From Mesorhizobium sp. L-8-3 (GTDB taxonomy: Bacteria; Pseudomonadota; Alphaproteobacteria; Rhizobiales; Rhizobiaceae): a DNA stretch of 64,000 bases. Shown here piece by piece: positions 16,765-26,234 of this stretch (the stretch's first letter is position 1; each line of letters starts with the position of its first letter). The position numbers and the translations under genes were made by a program. The DNA lies in contig NZ_AP023262.1 in assembly GCF_016756615.1 (NCBI RefSeq), positions 2,729,501-2,793,500 of the forward strand, in the 5' to 3' direction. The notes below the pieces were generated by a model that saw nothing but the letters and a program-made list of their open reading frames with translations, made no database searches and was not told the origin of the DNA.

Positions 16765-17871
16765 ATGAAGATCAAGACGATCAAGGCCTTTCGCGTCCTG
16801 CAGCCCTTTGTCGGCGGCGCCTACAACATGTCGAAGGGGCGAAGCGCCGACGCTTTCGACGCTGTCATCGTTGCCATGATCTCGGACAGCGGCCTGACCG
16901 GCTGGGGCGAGATGGCGCCGCTCGGCAATTTCTATTCGCCCGCCTTCGCTTCGGGCGCGCGGGCCGGCGTGACGGAAATCGCTCCGCATCTCCTAGGGCA
17001 GGATCCCAGGGCACTCGGCAGCGTGGGCCGGCTCATGGATACGGTTTTCAAGGGGCACCCCTATGTCAAGTCGGCGCTCGATATGGCTTGTTCCGATCTC
17101 GCCGCCCGTGCGGCCGGCGTGCCGTTGGTGACGCTGCTGGGCGGAAGGGAAGGGGAGAGGGCGGAGCTTTACAAAGTGGTGACCCATGGCGAGGTGGACG
17201 CGATGGCGGCAACTGCGGCCCGCATCGTCGCCGAGGGTTTCCGCCGGCTGCAGGTCAAGGTCGGCGGCGACGTCCGCGGCGATATCGATCGTGTGCATGC
17301 CGTTGCGGGGGCGGTCCCCAAGGGCACGGTGCTGTTCTGCGACGCCAATGCCGGCTGGACGCCCTTCCAGGCACGGCAGTTCGCCGACGCCACGCGTGAC
17401 ATCGACTATGTGTTCGAGCAGCCCTGTACCACCATCGAGGAATGCCTGTCGGTGCGGCGCATGCTCGACAAGCCGATGGTGCTCGACGAATCCGTCGCCT
17501 CGCTGGGCGACATGCTCGACATCCACCGCAAGGGCGCGGCCGACGGGCTGACGCTGAAGATCTCGCGCCTGGGCGGGGTGACGAAGACGCGGCAGATCCG
17601 CGACCTCGCCGTCGATCTCGGTTTCATGATCACCGTGGAGGACACCGGCGGCGCCGAGATCGACACCGCCGCCATGGCGCATCTGTCGCTCTCGACGCCG
17701 GAGGAACGCCGCCTCCATGCGATCGCTTTCCACGAGTGGGTGACGGTGCGCACCGCGTCGAATAGGCCGCCGGTCGAGCGCAACCGCATGGGGCTTCCGG
17801 ACGGGCCGGGCCTCGGCATCGACGTTCGGGAGGATCTGCTCGGGGTGCCGTTCCTGGAACTGGAGGGCTAG
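16765..17871 (+). CDS. Enolase-superfamily enzyme (MR/MLE type; epimerase or dehydratase)
   Basis: 368 residues from ATG 16765, nine bases after GGAGG; ATG 16756 abuts the ribosome site and is less likely. The lid domain is at residues 1-120 and the barrel follows. Metal ligands appear to be D193 (CDANAGW), E219 (FEQPC) and D241 (LDES). Acid/base lysines are K165 in LQVKVGG and K265 in LKISRLGG, facing each other across the barrel. The first position of the usual KxK is Q163. Lysines on both faces indicate 1,1-proton transfer. The LKISRLGGVTKTRQIRDLA block is like that of hydroxyproline-betaine epimerases and cis-3-hydroxyproline dehydratases. Substrate is unproven. Confidence 0.8.
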   Translation: MKIKTIKAFRVLQPFVGGAYNMSKGRSADAFDAVIVAMISDSGLTGWGEMAPLGNFYSPAFASGARAGVTEIAPHLLGQDPRALGSVGRLMDTVFKGHPYVKSALDMACSDLAARAAGVPLVTLLGGREGERAELYKVVTHGEVDAMAATAARIVAEGFRRLQVKVGGDVRGDIDRVHAVAGAVPKGTVLFCDANAGWTPFQARQFADATRDIDYVFEQPCTTIEECLSVRRMLDKPMVLDESVASLGDMLDIHRKGAADGLTLKISRLGGVTKTRQIRDLAVDLGFMITVEDTGGAEIDTAAMAHLSLSTPEERRLHAIAFHEWVTVRTASNRPPVERNRMGLPDGPGLGIDVREDLLGVPFLELEG

Positions 17872-18236
17872 TCAGAACATGTCTCCCGAAAGCGATTGCG
17901 GGGAAAAGGCACGCCGCAAATCAAGGCCTGCAGGCTGATCGAAGGGCCCAGCGAACCTTCCGGATACGCTCCTGCGCTCCGACGTCCGGCGGTGCCTTCG
18001 AACGACCGATCCCATTCATGGGCCACGCCGAAGCGTCCGGTGCTCGCACGGGATCGTCCAAGCCGTGCTCACGATTTCTCGCGGCCCGTGGGTCGGATCG
18101 GCGACGCGATACCTTCCGTTAACCACGCTCGTTTACCATAACTCTCGTTGCCAAAGCTGATGTCGTCGGCAACCGAGTTCCGTCCAGTTTCGTACCGACC
18201 CCTCCGGGCCGGATTTCAGTATAAGGTATATGTGCC
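17872..18236. other. 365-bp intergenic region before flagellin
   Basis: No convincing gene; an 81-codon frame at 17896-18141 is compositionally poor. The start (17876-17905, ATGTCTCCCGAAAGCGATTG) resembles the palindromic CCGAAA-type intergenic repeat of rhizobia. The last 100 bp, more AT-rich, should hold the flagellin promoter and leader; I could not single out a -35/-10 pair. Confidence 0.4.
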
Positions 18237-19163
18237 ATGACGAGTATCATGACCAACCCGTCTGCAATGACGGCTCTTGCCAGCCTCCAGGCGACGAACC
18301 GCGCGCTCGAGGCGACACAGAACAGGATATCGACGGGCTACCGCGTCGCTGAAGCCAGCGACAACGCGGCCTATTGGTCGATCGCAACCACCATGCGCTC
18401 GGACAACAAGGCGCTGTCGACCGTGCGCGACGCGCTCGGCCTCGGCGCGGCGAAAGTCGATACCGCCTACACCGCGATGGATTCCGCAATCGACGTGGTC
18501 GACGAGATCAAGGCCAAGCTGGTGGCGGCGCGCGAGCCCGGCGTCGACAAGTCCAAGGTCCAGTCGGAAATCACGCAACTTCAGCAGCAGCTGATCGGCA
18601 TCGGCGGATCGGCGAGCTTCTCGGGCGAGAACTGGCTGTCGGTGGACTCCTCTGCCGCCGGCTACACGACCGTCAAGCAGATCGTCGCCTCCTTCACCCG
18701 CGGCGCCAGTGGAACGGTGACGATCGGAACGCTGCAGATCGATATCGACGGGCTCAAGCTCTTCGATGCCAACGACCAGTCCGGCATTCTTGACACCCAG
18801 AGCACGACGACCAACGGCGGCGTCGTCTATTCGGTCTCGACGCTCGACATCTCGGCGCTCACCAACTCGGCCAACGATCTCGCCGATCTCGACGAACTGA
18901 TCCTCACGGTTGACGGCGCCCTACAGGACATGGCCTCGGCCGCCAGCGATCTCGGTGCCGCCAAGAGCCGGATCGCGATGCAGCTCGACTTCGCCTCAGA
19001 CCTGATGGACGCGATCGAGCGTGGCGTCGGCACGCTTGTCGATGCCGACATGAACGAGGAATCCACCCGCCTGCAGGCTCTCCAGGTGCAGCAGCAGCTC
19101 GGCATCCAGGCGCTGTCGATCGCCAATGCCGGAGTCCAGGGCGTGATGAAGCTCTTCCAGTAG
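18237..19163 (+). CDS. Flagellin
   Basis: 308 residues. Both conserved ends are present: N-terminal MTSIMTNPSAMTALASLQAT and RISTGYRVAEASDNAAYWSI (D0/D1), and C-terminal QLDFASDLMDAIERGVGTLV, MNEESTRLQALQVQQQLGIQ and ALSIANAGVQGVMKLFQ. The variable centre (about residues 125-200) is short. The polymer forms the flagellar filament after type III export. No other flagellar or motility genes lie in the window, so this is a lone flagellin away from a main flagellar cluster. The N-terminus is typical of Hyphomicrobiales. Confidence 0.95.
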   Translation: MTSIMTNPSAMTALASLQATNRALEATQNRISTGYRVAEASDNAAYWSIATTMRSDNKALSTVRDALGLGAAKVDTAYTAMDSAIDVVDEIKAKLVAAREPGVDKSKVQSEITQLQQQLIGIGGSASFSGENWLSVDSSAAGYTTVKQIVASFTRGASGTVTIGTLQIDIDGLKLFDANDQSGILDTQSTTTNGGVVYSVSTLDISALTNSANDLADLDELILTVDGALQDMASAASDLGAAKSRIAMQLDFASDLMDAIERGVGTLVDADMNEESTRLQALQVQQQLGIQALSIANAGVQGVMKLFQ

Positions 19164-19188
19164 GCTGGACACGACTTGTGACACTGGC

Positions 19189-19216
19189 CAGGGGCCGGCT
19201 CCAGAGCCGGCCCCTG
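19189..19216 (+). terminator. Strong hairpin after flagellin
   Basis: 12-bp perfect stem CAGGGGCCGGCT / AGCCGGCCCCTG with a CCAG loop, starting 26 bp after the flagellin stop. Very GC-rich but without a following U-run, so it is a probable terminator or 3' stabiliser of the abundant flagellin message. Confidence 0.65.
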
Positions 19217-19400
19217 CCAATTGAGGTGCCCGCATCGCTCCAGCCGCACAAGCGAAAATCGAACACGATCTTCGGGGAAGCGCGATGCGTCGATCAGGGT
19301 GCTGGAACGTCCTTTGTGTCGAGATGGACAGGGCGCGCTCCAACCATTTGTTAGCGTCGGAGTTATCTGCAAGCCGGAGCCCGCTTTCGGGTCCGATACC

Positions 19401-20567
19401 CTATACGAACGGCCTGCCGACCTTGTATTTCCGCGGGATGAGCCGCTCGAGATAGGCCATGCCGGCGCTCGATATGTCGTTGACGTCGGGCTTCATGAAA
19501 TTCTCCGGCATATGCCGCGTCTTGCCGGCGACATTGCCGAGCGGAACCAGCCGCGGAACGGTCTTGCCGCCTTCATGCCGCAGGGCGACGGAACCGCTGC
19601 CCCTTGTCGCAGCGTCGGCAGCGAAAGCGCCGGCGTCGAACGCTTCCTGCGCATCGGTCGGGTTGATCGTGGCGATGTTGCCGCGCGGCATATAGCCAAG
19701 CGTATCGACCCGCGCGCGTGTTCCGGGCAAGCCGTCGCGCAGCGCATGCTCGAAGGCGAGGCCGAGGTCGCCGCCGGAGAGCTTGACGTTGCCGTGGGCG
19801 TCGCGTTCCAACCGATCCTCGGGGACGAGGCTCTCCACCAGCGAACGCCCGTCCTCCGACGTCACCCCTTCCGAGACGGCCACGATGCAGCGCCCGTGGC
19901 GGCCGAGAGTTGCCCGCACGTCGTCGATGAAGCGCGGCACGGAGAAGGGGCGCTCGGGCACATAGAGCAGATGCGGGCCGTCGCCCTCCTCGTCCCGCCA
20001 CGCGGCGGCCGCAGCGGTCAGGAAGCCGGCGTGCCGGCCCATGACGATGCCGACATAGATGCCGGGCAAAGCGCGGAAGTCGAGATCGACGCTCAGGAAG
20101 GCGCCGGCAACGAATTCGCCGGCGGAAATGAAGCCAGGGGTGTGGTCGTTCTCGACAAGATCGTTGTCGATAGTCTTCGGCGCATGGACGAAGGCGATCT
20201 TGCCGCCTGCCGCATCGGCCAGGATCTGCTGCGTGCCGGCCGTGTCGTTGCCGCCGATATAGATGAAGGCGTCGGCGCCGAGCGCCTGCAACCCCTTCAG
20301 CACCACCTCGCAATAGGCGGCGTCCGGCTTGTCGCGCGTCGAGCCGAGAGCCGCGCTCGGCGTCGCCGCGATCAGGCCGAGCCGTTCGGACGAGACATCG
20401 GCGAAATCGACATAGTTGCCGTCACGAATGCCGCGCACTCCATGGCGAGCGCCCAGTATCCTCGCGCCGGGATGCTGCTTCCGGATCTCGGCGACGGCGC
20501 CGGCCAGCGTCCGGTTGATCACGGCCGTCGGGCCGCCCCCCTGCGCGATCACGAATGTCCCGGCCAT
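19401..20567 (-). CDS. 6-phosphofructokinase, PPi-type family
   Basis: 388 residues. Motifs: FVIAQGGGPTAVINRTLAGA (phosphoryl-donor loop), IYIGGNDTAGT, HAPKTIDNDLVENDHTPGF (catalytic TIDND), VGIVMGRHAGFLTAAAA (MGRxxG), and PRGNIATINPTDAQEAF. PKTIDND and overall length match the PPi-dependent/long group rather than E. coli PfkA. It phosphorylates fructose 6-phosphate in glycolysis, reversibly if PPi is the donor; donor choice cannot be settled here because GGND replaces the usual GGDD or GGEG. A weak hairpin at 19375-19395 lies just past its stop. It is a single-gene unit. Confidence 0.88.
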   Translation of the reverse strand: MAGTFVIAQGGGPTAVINRTLAGAVAEIRKQHPGARILGARHGVRGIRDGNYVDFADVSSERLGLIAATPSAALGSTRDKPDAAYCEVVLKGLQALGADAFIYIGGNDTAGTQQILADAAGGKIAFVHAPKTIDNDLVENDHTPGFISAGEFVAGAFLSVDLDFRALPGIYVGIVMGRHAGFLTAAAAAWRDEEGDGPHLLYVPERPFSVPRFIDDVRATLGRHGRCIVAVSEGVTSEDGRSLVESLVPEDRLERDAHGNVKLSGGDLGLAFEHALRDGLPGTRARVDTLGYMPRGNIATINPTDAQEAFDAGAFAADAATRGSGSVALRHEGGKTVPRLVPLGNVAGKTRHMPENFMKPDVNDISSAGMAYLERLIPRKYKVGRPFV

Positions 20568-20627
20568 GTCGATCCTCCCGTCGGATGAGTGAGAAGGATA
20601 CCTTCTTCCTTTCGTGACGGGAAGGAA

Positions 20628-20719
20628 GCGAATAGCGAGTAGCCAATAGCGAATAGGGATGGACCTACTGGGTTCCGAAGGTCGGAGCCCCTTCCTTTTT
20701 CCCCCTACTCGCTATTCGC
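20628..20719. repeat. Inverted heptamer repeat array (GCGAATA/GCGAGTA), copy 1
   Basis: Left array of four 7-mers (GCGAATA, GCGAGTA, GCCAATA, GCGAATA) at 20628-20655. Right array in opposite orientation (TACTCGC, TATTCGC) at 20706-20719. The 15 bases GCGAATAGCGAGTAG at 20628-20642 pair perfectly with 20705-20719. It fills the gap between the pfk start and the L,D-transpeptidase stop. The same array type occurs at 47947-48070. Confidence 0.8.
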
Positions 20720-21469
20720 TCACGCAACTACAATTGGCGTTTTGCCGTTGACGCGATTGTAGAGGTCGATGACGTCCTGGTTGATCATACGAACGCAGCC
20801 GGACGACATGGCTTGGCCGATCGTCCACCATTCCGGCGAACCATGCACGCGGTATCCGGTGTCCTGGCCGTCCTTGAAGATATAGAGCGCGCGGGCGCCG
20901 AGCGGGTTGTCGAGGCCGCCCGGCTGGCCGCCGCGCCACTTCTCGAGCTCGGGCTTGCGCGCGATCATCTCGGACGGCGGCGTCCAGCGCGGCCATTTCT
21001 TGCCGTACTGGATGTTGGCGCGCCCCGACCAGAGGAAGCCGTCGCGGCCGATGCCGACGCCATAGCGGAGCGCGTCGCCGCCCGGCTGCACGAAATAGAG
21101 GAAACGTTCCTGGAGCCGCACCACGATGGTTCCCGGCGCCTCGCCGGTCGGGTCGACCACGATCTGGCGCCTGAACTTCGGATCGACCTTCGCATAGGGG
21201 ATGGCCGGAAGCTGGAAACCATCATCCGTGGCCGAGGCATACATCAGGTCGGGGCTCGTCACCTGCCGGTCGACGCTGATCTTTGGCCGGATCGTGCCGG
21301 TCGTGATGTCGTCGAGCTGGAGCGACGGCATGTCCAGCGTCCTGGTACAGGCTGCGAGGCCGGTGAGCGACAGAGCGCCGAGGCCGAGCAATGCCGTTCG
21401 GCGATTGGGCTGCGGATGATCTTCCGATGACGGAATATGGTTACTGCGAGGAGACGAGTTACGCGGCAC
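20720..21469 (-). CDS. L,D-transpeptidase (ErfK/YbiS/YkuD family) lipoprotein
   Basis: 249 residues. The N-terminal region RRTALLGLGALSLTGLAAC is an export signal with a lipobox (LAAC, Cys41) and a twin-arginine-like start, so the enzyme is probably a lipoprotein in the periplasm. The YkuD catalytic motif is H209-GSPEWWTIGQAMSSG-C225-VRM, with the active-site Cys225. The family crosslinks peptidoglycan by 3-3 bonds or attaches proteins to it; alphaproteobacteria carry several paralogues. The stop is next to the heptamer repeat array. Confidence 0.9.
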   Translation of the reverse strand: MPRNSSPRSNHIPSSEDHPQPNRRTALLGLGALSLTGLAACTRTLDMPSLQLDDITTGTIRPKISVDRQVTSPDLMYASATDDGFQLPAIPYAKVDPKFRRQIVVDPTGEAPGTIVVRLQERFLYFVQPGGDALRYGVGIGRDGFLWSGRANIQYGKKWPRWTPPSEMIARKPELEKWRGGQPGGLDNPLGARALYIFKDGQDTGYRVHGSPEWWTIGQAMSSGCVRMINQDVIDLYNRVNGKTPIVVA

Positions 21470-21573
21470 GCGACTGATTCCATGTTACAGCTGCCGGAAA
21501 TCCTGCCGAAATATGGTTGATAAAGGCTGAACCGCAGTGCAAATCCGGCGTGGCGATGGCCGGGGAGACAAAT

Positions 21574-22305
21574 ATGCGTGTCGCGAAGGAAGGCGAGTGG
21601 TTCGCCAGGCGCCGGCTGGCGCCAAGTCTCGACATGCTCACGGAGCCCTTCGTGCATGGCTTCCTGCGGGCAAATATCTACCATCTGCGCGGTCGTGACC
21701 GGGATCTGGTCATCGACACAGGAATGGGTCTTGCCAGCCTGGTGCCGGCGCTGGACCTGACTCCGGGCAAGCCGCTGCTGGCTTTCGCCACCCATATCCA
21801 TCTCGATCATGTCGGCTCCTTCCACGAATTCGCCGAGCGGGCCGGTCCGCGCCTGTCGGCGGAGGCCTTCGCGACGATGCCTGATGCGTCGACCTATGCC
21901 GACATGTTCGTCGAAATGGCAGATCCCGTGACGCTGCTGCCCGCCGAGGGCTGGCGCGCGGCGGACTACGCGATCAGGCCGGCGCCGCTTACGCTCGCGC
22001 TCGGTGAAGGCGACCGGATCGACCTCGGTGACCGCTGCTTCACCGTCCTCCATCTGCCGGGCCATTCGCCCGATTCGATCGCGCTCTTCGACGAGGTGGA
22101 CGGCACCTTCTTCAGCGGCGATGCGATCTATGACGAGATGCTGATCGACGATCTGCCTGATTCCGACCGCGACGCCTATCGGCGGACCATGATGCGCGTC
22201 CTCGAATTGCCCGCGAGCGTCGTTCACGGTGGCCACGGTGAGAGCTTTTCCCTGGAGCGAATGCGAGCGATCGCACAGGCCTATCTCGAGGGCAGCAGGG
22301 CCTGA
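21574..22305 (+). CDS. MBL-fold metallo-hydrolase
   Basis: 243 residues from ATG 21574, preceded by GGGGAG at six bases; a TTG-started extension to 21517 is less likely. Metal ligands: THIHLDHVGS (HxHxDH), LHLPGHSPDSIAL and the aspartate in FFSGDAIYDE, with the last histidine in VVHGGHGESF. This is the glyoxalase II/lactonase-like layout, which hydrolyses thioesters or lactones. Substrate unknown; divergent from the L,D-transpeptidase gene, no operon partners obvious. Confidence 0.85.
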   Translation: MRVAKEGEWFARRRLAPSLDMLTEPFVHGFLRANIYHLRGRDRDLVIDTGMGLASLVPALDLTPGKPLLAFATHIHLDHVGSFHEFAERAGPRLSAEAFATMPDASTYADMFVEMADPVTLLPAEGWRAADYAIRPAPLTLALGEGDRIDLGDRCFTVLHLPGHSPDSIALFDEVDGTFFSGDAIYDEMLIDDLPDSDRDAYRRTMMRVLELPASVVHGGHGESFSLERMRAIAQAYLEGSRA

Positions 22306-22392
22306 CGGGCCGGATCGGCTTGAAAAAAAATTGGCTCTTTACATCGGCCGCGGACGAGAGATTTATCCTCTTCTTTCAGAGAGGAGTGTTCC

Positions 22393-23016
22393 ATGACCAT
22401 CGAAACCTGGGCTGCCTTCGTTGCCGCTTCCGCAGTCCTTCTCGTCATACCGGGGCCGACGATCCTGCTCGTCGTCTCCTATGCGCTCGGCCAGGGCTGG
22501 CGCACGGCACTGCCGATGGCCGTCGGCGTGGCGCTCGGCGATTTCACCGCCATGACCCTGTCGATGCTCGGCATCGGGGCTCTTCTGATGGCCTCCGCAA
22601 CCGTGTTCACCCTGCTCAAATGGATCGGCGCGGCCTATCTGATCTATCTCGGCGTCAAGCTGTTCCGGGCGGGCGGCACGCTCGACGCGACGCCGCGCAG
22701 GGATGCCACGCCGCCCCTGAAGATGATGGCCCATGCATGGCTGATTACAGCGCTCAACCCCAAGAGCATCACCTTCTTCGTGGCGTTCCTGCCGCAGTTC
22801 ATCGATCGCCACGCCGATTTCCTGACGCAGATGATCGTCTTCGAGACAACCTTCCTGACGCTCGCCTTCGCCAATGCCTTCGGTTATGCGCTTGTCGCCT
22901 CGCGGGCTGGCCGGCTGGTGCGGAGCCCTCGGGCGATCCGCATCTTCAACCGCACCGGCGGCACGCTGCTGGTGGGTGCCGGCGTCGCCACGGCGGTGGC
23001 GCGCTCCGGCAACTGA
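22393..23016 (+). CDS. LysE/RhtB-family amino acid exporter
   Basis: 207 residues, GAGAGGAGTGTTCC before the ATG. About six membrane segments. Family signature near the N-terminus: VIPGPTILLVVSYALGQGWR with GVALGDFTAM; later WIGAAYLIYLGVKLFRAG and LITALNPKSITFFVAFLPQF. Members export amino acids such as lysine, homoserine or threonine. Substrate not predictable. Confidence 0.92.
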   Translation: MTIETWAAFVAASAVLLVIPGPTILLVVSYALGQGWRTALPMAVGVALGDFTAMTLSMLGIGALLMASATVFTLLKWIGAAYLIYLGVKLFRAGGTLDATPRRDATPPLKMMAHAWLITALNPKSITFFVAFLPQFIDRHADFLTQMIVFETTFLTLAFANAFGYALVASRAGRLVRSPRAIRIFNRTGGTLLVGAGVATAVARSGN

Positions 23017-23178
23017 GCGGACCGCGTCTTTCGAAGCGTCGGCACGGAAATTTCGTCCTTCGGCCATCGCGCGGTCGCTCCGATACAGGACTCGGCTAGC
23101 CTTGGCCTCCCGAGCGCATCTGCGCTACCTATGAGGCCGACAGGAGCGGGGCCGACCCAGCGGCTCAAGGAGCGCGAC

Positions 23179-24507
23179 ATGACGATCAGGGACAGTCTCG
23201 GCCTGCCGATATCGGGCGCCACCGATGCCGGGGCCGCCTTCTATCAGAAGGCCGTGCACGAGTTGCAGTGCTTCGTCGGCGATCCGGTCGGCTCGATCGA
23301 TGCGGCGATCGCGGCTGCGCCCGGTTTCGTCATGGCGCATGTGTTCAAGGGCTATCTGTTCGGCCTCGCCACGGAGCGCGAGGCGACGGCGGTCGCGGCC
23401 GATTGTTTCGCTGCCGCGAGCGGGCTCGGCGGCACGGCGCGCGAGCGCACCCATGTCGAGGCGCTCGGGCATCTGGCGCAAGGACGCTGGCATGCAGCCG
23501 GAGGCATTCTCGAGGATCTGACGATCGAGGCACCGCGCGACGCGCTCGCCTTGCAGGCCGGCCACCAGATCGACTTCTTCACCGGCAATGCGCGCATGCT
23601 GCGCGACCGCCTGGCACGTGCGCTGCCGGCCTGGGACGAGGCCATGCCCGGCTATCACGCCATGCTCGGCATGCAGGCCTTCGGCTTCGAGGAGATGGGC
23701 GACTACGGACGCGCCGAGGCGCTGGGCCGCAGGGCCGTCGAGATCGAACCACGCGACGGCTGGGCCCAGCATGCCGTCGCCCATGTCATGGAGATGCAGA
23801 GCCGGCAGCGGGACGGCATCGCCTGGATGCGCGCCAATCCGGACGCCTGGGCGAAGGAGAGCTTCCTGCAGGTGCATAACTGGTGGCATCTGGCGCTGTT
23901 CCACTACGATCTTGGCGAGATCGCCGAGGTGCTGGCGCTCTATGACGGGCCGATCTTCGGCACGCGGTCTTCGGTGGTGCTCAACATGGTGGACGCCTCC
24001 GCGATCCTGTGGCGGCTCCATCTCGGCGGTGTCGACGTCGGCGGCCGCTGGACGCCGCTCGCCGAGAACTGGGCGCCCAAGGCTATGTCGGCCAACTACG
24101 CCTTCAACGACGCCCATGCCATGATGGCCTTCGTCGGCGCGGGCCGGGCGGACCTGGCCGGCGCGCTTCTCGACGCCCAGCGCGCCGCGATGGAGGCGGG
24201 TGGCGACAATGCCGGCTTCACGCGCGACGTCGGTCATCCGCTCACCCTGGCGATCAAAGCTTTCGGCGAGGGCGACTTCGCCCAGACCGTAGGGCTGCTG
24301 CGGCCGATCCGCTCCATCGCGCATCGCTTCGGCGGCAGCCATGCGCAGCGCGACGTCATCGACCTCACGCTGATCGAGGCCGCATTCCGTGCAGGCAATG
24401 CCGCGCTCGCCGCGGCGCTTGCCGCGGAGCGTCTCGCCGCCCGACCGGACAGCCCGCTTTCGCAGCTGTTCATGAAGCGCGCGGCGCGGCCGGCCGAGGT
24501 CACGTAA
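23179..24507 (+). CDS. Tetratricopeptide-repeat protein of the TTC38 type
   Basis: 442 residues from ATG 23179, which has GGAG nine bases upstream; the ATG at 23131 lacks a site. Helical repeats throughout: APGFVMAHVFKGYLFGLATE, NARMLRDRLARALPAWDEAM, AEALGRRAVEIEPRDGWAQH and VAHVMEMQSRQRDGIAWM. The conserved block ESFLQVHNWWHLALFHYDLG resembles the TTC38 family found from bacteria to animals. No signal peptide. Function not established for bacterial members; the fold suggests a soluble protein with a ligand-lined superhelix. Confidence 0.8.
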   Translation: MTIRDSLGLPISGATDAGAAFYQKAVHELQCFVGDPVGSIDAAIAAAPGFVMAHVFKGYLFGLATEREATAVAADCFAAASGLGGTARERTHVEALGHLAQGRWHAAGGILEDLTIEAPRDALALQAGHQIDFFTGNARMLRDRLARALPAWDEAMPGYHAMLGMQAFGFEEMGDYGRAEALGRRAVEIEPRDGWAQHAVAHVMEMQSRQRDGIAWMRANPDAWAKESFLQVHNWWHLALFHYDLGEIAEVLALYDGPIFGTRSSVVLNMVDASAILWRLHLGGVDVGGRWTPLAENWAPKAMSANYAFNDAHAMMAFVGAGRADLAGALLDAQRAAMEAGGDNAGFTRDVGHPLTLAIKAFGEGDFAQTVGLLRPIRSIAHRFGGSHAQRDVIDLTLIEAAFRAGNAALAAALAAERLAARPDSPLSQLFMKRAARPAEVT

Positions 24508-24551
24508 GGGCGCAGACCCCCGCCCTCCGCTCCGCCTGACGTCCTGTCGAG

Positions 24552-24579
24552 GAAGAGTGCCCTGGCACCGGGGCTCTTC
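24552..24579 (+). terminator. Hairpin after the TTC38-like gene
   Basis: GAAGAG-(T)GCCC and GGGGCTCTTC can pair around a TGGCACC loop, about 45 bp past the stop at 24507. It precedes the xylB promoter region (24580-24779), in which I see no further gene. Confidence 0.45.
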
Positions 24580-24779
24580 TCATGGCCGGCAGCGGCCTTC
24601 AAACCGCATTGCGGTCGCTCCGACGCCGATTTATTGCGAGTCGCGAAAAAAATATGCCATAGGGCCAGCCAGACGGTTGCATCGTGCCCCGTTTTCATAT
24701 TCTGCTTCGGTCCGGAGGAAACATCGGCAGAAGGGCTCGCCGCGCCGTGCGGTCGGGTGCCCTGACCGGGAGGAGCGAC

Positions 24780-26234
24780 ATGTATCTCGGGCTCGACCTC
24801 GGCACGTCTGGCGTCAAGGCGCTGCTGATCGACGCCGACCAGAAGGTGGTCGGCTCCGCCAATGGCGACCTCGACGTATCCCGGCCGCATTCCGGCTGGT
24901 CGGAGCAGGACCCCGCCGACTGGATTGCGGCGACCGAGGCCGCCGTCGGCGAGCTCAAGGTGGGGTATCCCGCCGCATTGGCGGCGGTGCGCGGCATCGG
25001 CCTTTCCGGCCAGATGCACGGCGCGACCCTGCTCGGCGACGGCGATTGTGTGCTGCGCCCCTGCATCCTGTGGAACGATACGCGCAGCCATGCCGAGGCG
25101 GGGGCTCTGGACGCCGACCCGCGATTCCGCGCCGTCACCGGCAATATCGTCTTTCCCGGCTTCACCGCGCCCAAACTCGTCTGGGTGAGGAACAACGAGC
25201 CCGGGATCTTCGCAGCGGTGCGCAAGGTGCTGCTGCCGAAGGACTATCTCAGGCTCTGGCTGACCGGCGAGACGATCTCGGAAATGTCCGATTCGGCCGG
25301 CACCTCGTGGCTGAACGTTGCAGGCCGCGCCTGGGCGCCGGAGCTGCTCGAAGCGACGGGGATGGACGAGAGCCGCATGCCCGCGCTCGTCGAGGGCACG
25401 GAGCCTGCCGGCACACTGCGCGGCGCGCTTGCCGCGCGCTGGGGTATGGGCGGCGCGGTGACGGTGGCCGGCGGAGCCGGCGACAATGCGGCGTCGGCCT
25501 GCGGCATGGGCACCGTGACACCGGGCGCGGCCTTCGTCTCGATCGGCACGTCGGGAGTGCTGTTCGCCGCCAATGCCAGCTACCTGCCGAACCCGGAAAG
25601 CGCGGTCCATACCTTCTGCCACGCCCTTCCCGGTGCGTGGCACCAGATGGGGGTCATCCTGTCGGCGACCGACGCCCTCAACTGGCTTTCGGATATCACC
25701 GGCGCGGGCGCGGCCGAGCTGACCGACGAGCTCGGTCCAATTCTCAGGGCGCCGACCGGCATCACCTTCCTGCCCTATCTCTCGGGCGAACGCACGCCCC
25801 ACAACGACGCCGTCATCCGCGGGGCCTTCACCGGGCTCGGGCATGAGTCGGGCCGCGCCGCGCTCACCCAGGCCGTTCTCGAAGGCGTCGCCTTCGCCTT
25901 CCGCGACAGCCTGGAAGCGCTTCGCGCCGCCGGCTCCGACCTCTCTCGCGTCACTGCGATCGGCGGCGGCTCGCGCTCGCGCTACTGGCTGAAGGCGATC
26001 GCCACGGCGCTGGGCCTACCGGTGGACATACCCGCCGACGGCGATTTCGGCGCGGCCTTCGGAGCGGCGCGCCTGGGGCTGATTGCAGACCAAGGAGCCG
26101 ATCCGCTCGCCGTCTGCTCGCCGCCCGACACTGCCGCGACGATCGAGCCCGACCTTGGGCTGACCGCCGCCTATGACGAAGCCTATCGGCGCTACCGCGC
26201 CTCCTATCCCGCCATCAGAGGAGTGACATCGTGA
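24780..26234 (+). CDS. xylB: Xylulokinase
   Basis: 484 residues from ATG 24780 with GGGAGGAGCGAC upstream; upstream in-frame sequence is not protein-like. FGGY-kinase layout: [20 protein letters not shown] (phosphate 1), [25 protein letters not shown] (substrate contacts), [12 protein letters not shown] and GTSGVLF, then the C-terminal ATP part with [20 protein letters not shown]. Phosphorylates D-xylulose to the 5-phosphate for the pentose phosphate pathway. The GQMHG motif marks xylulokinases. The end overlaps xylA by four bases. Confidence 0.95.
   Translation: MYLGLDLGTSGVKALLIDADQKVVGSANGDLDVSRPHSGWSEQDPADWIAATEAAVGELKVGYPAALAAVRGIGLSGQMHGATLLGDGDCVLRPCILWNDTRSHAEAGALDADPRFRAVTGNIVFPGFTAPKLVWVRNNEPGIFAAVRKVLLPKDYLRLWLTGETISEMSDSAGTSWLNVAGRAWAPELLEATGMDESRMPALVEGTEPAGTLRGALAARWGMGGAVTVAGGAGDNAASACGMGTVTPGAAFVSIGTSGVLFAANASYLPNPESAVHTFCHALPGAWHQMGVILSATDALNWLSDITGAGAAELTDELGPILRAPTGITFLPYLSGERTPHNDAVIRGAFTGLGHESGRAALTQAVLEGVAFAFRDSLEALRAAGSDLSRVTAIGGGSRSRYWLKAIATALGLPVDIPADGDFGAAFGAARLGLIADQGADPLAVCSPPDTAATIEPDLGLTAAYDEAYRRYRASYPAIRGVTS

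Noticed and set aside
20628..20719. CRISPR array
   Set aside because: Units are 7 bp without unique spacers and occur in inverted orientation; no cas genes are present.
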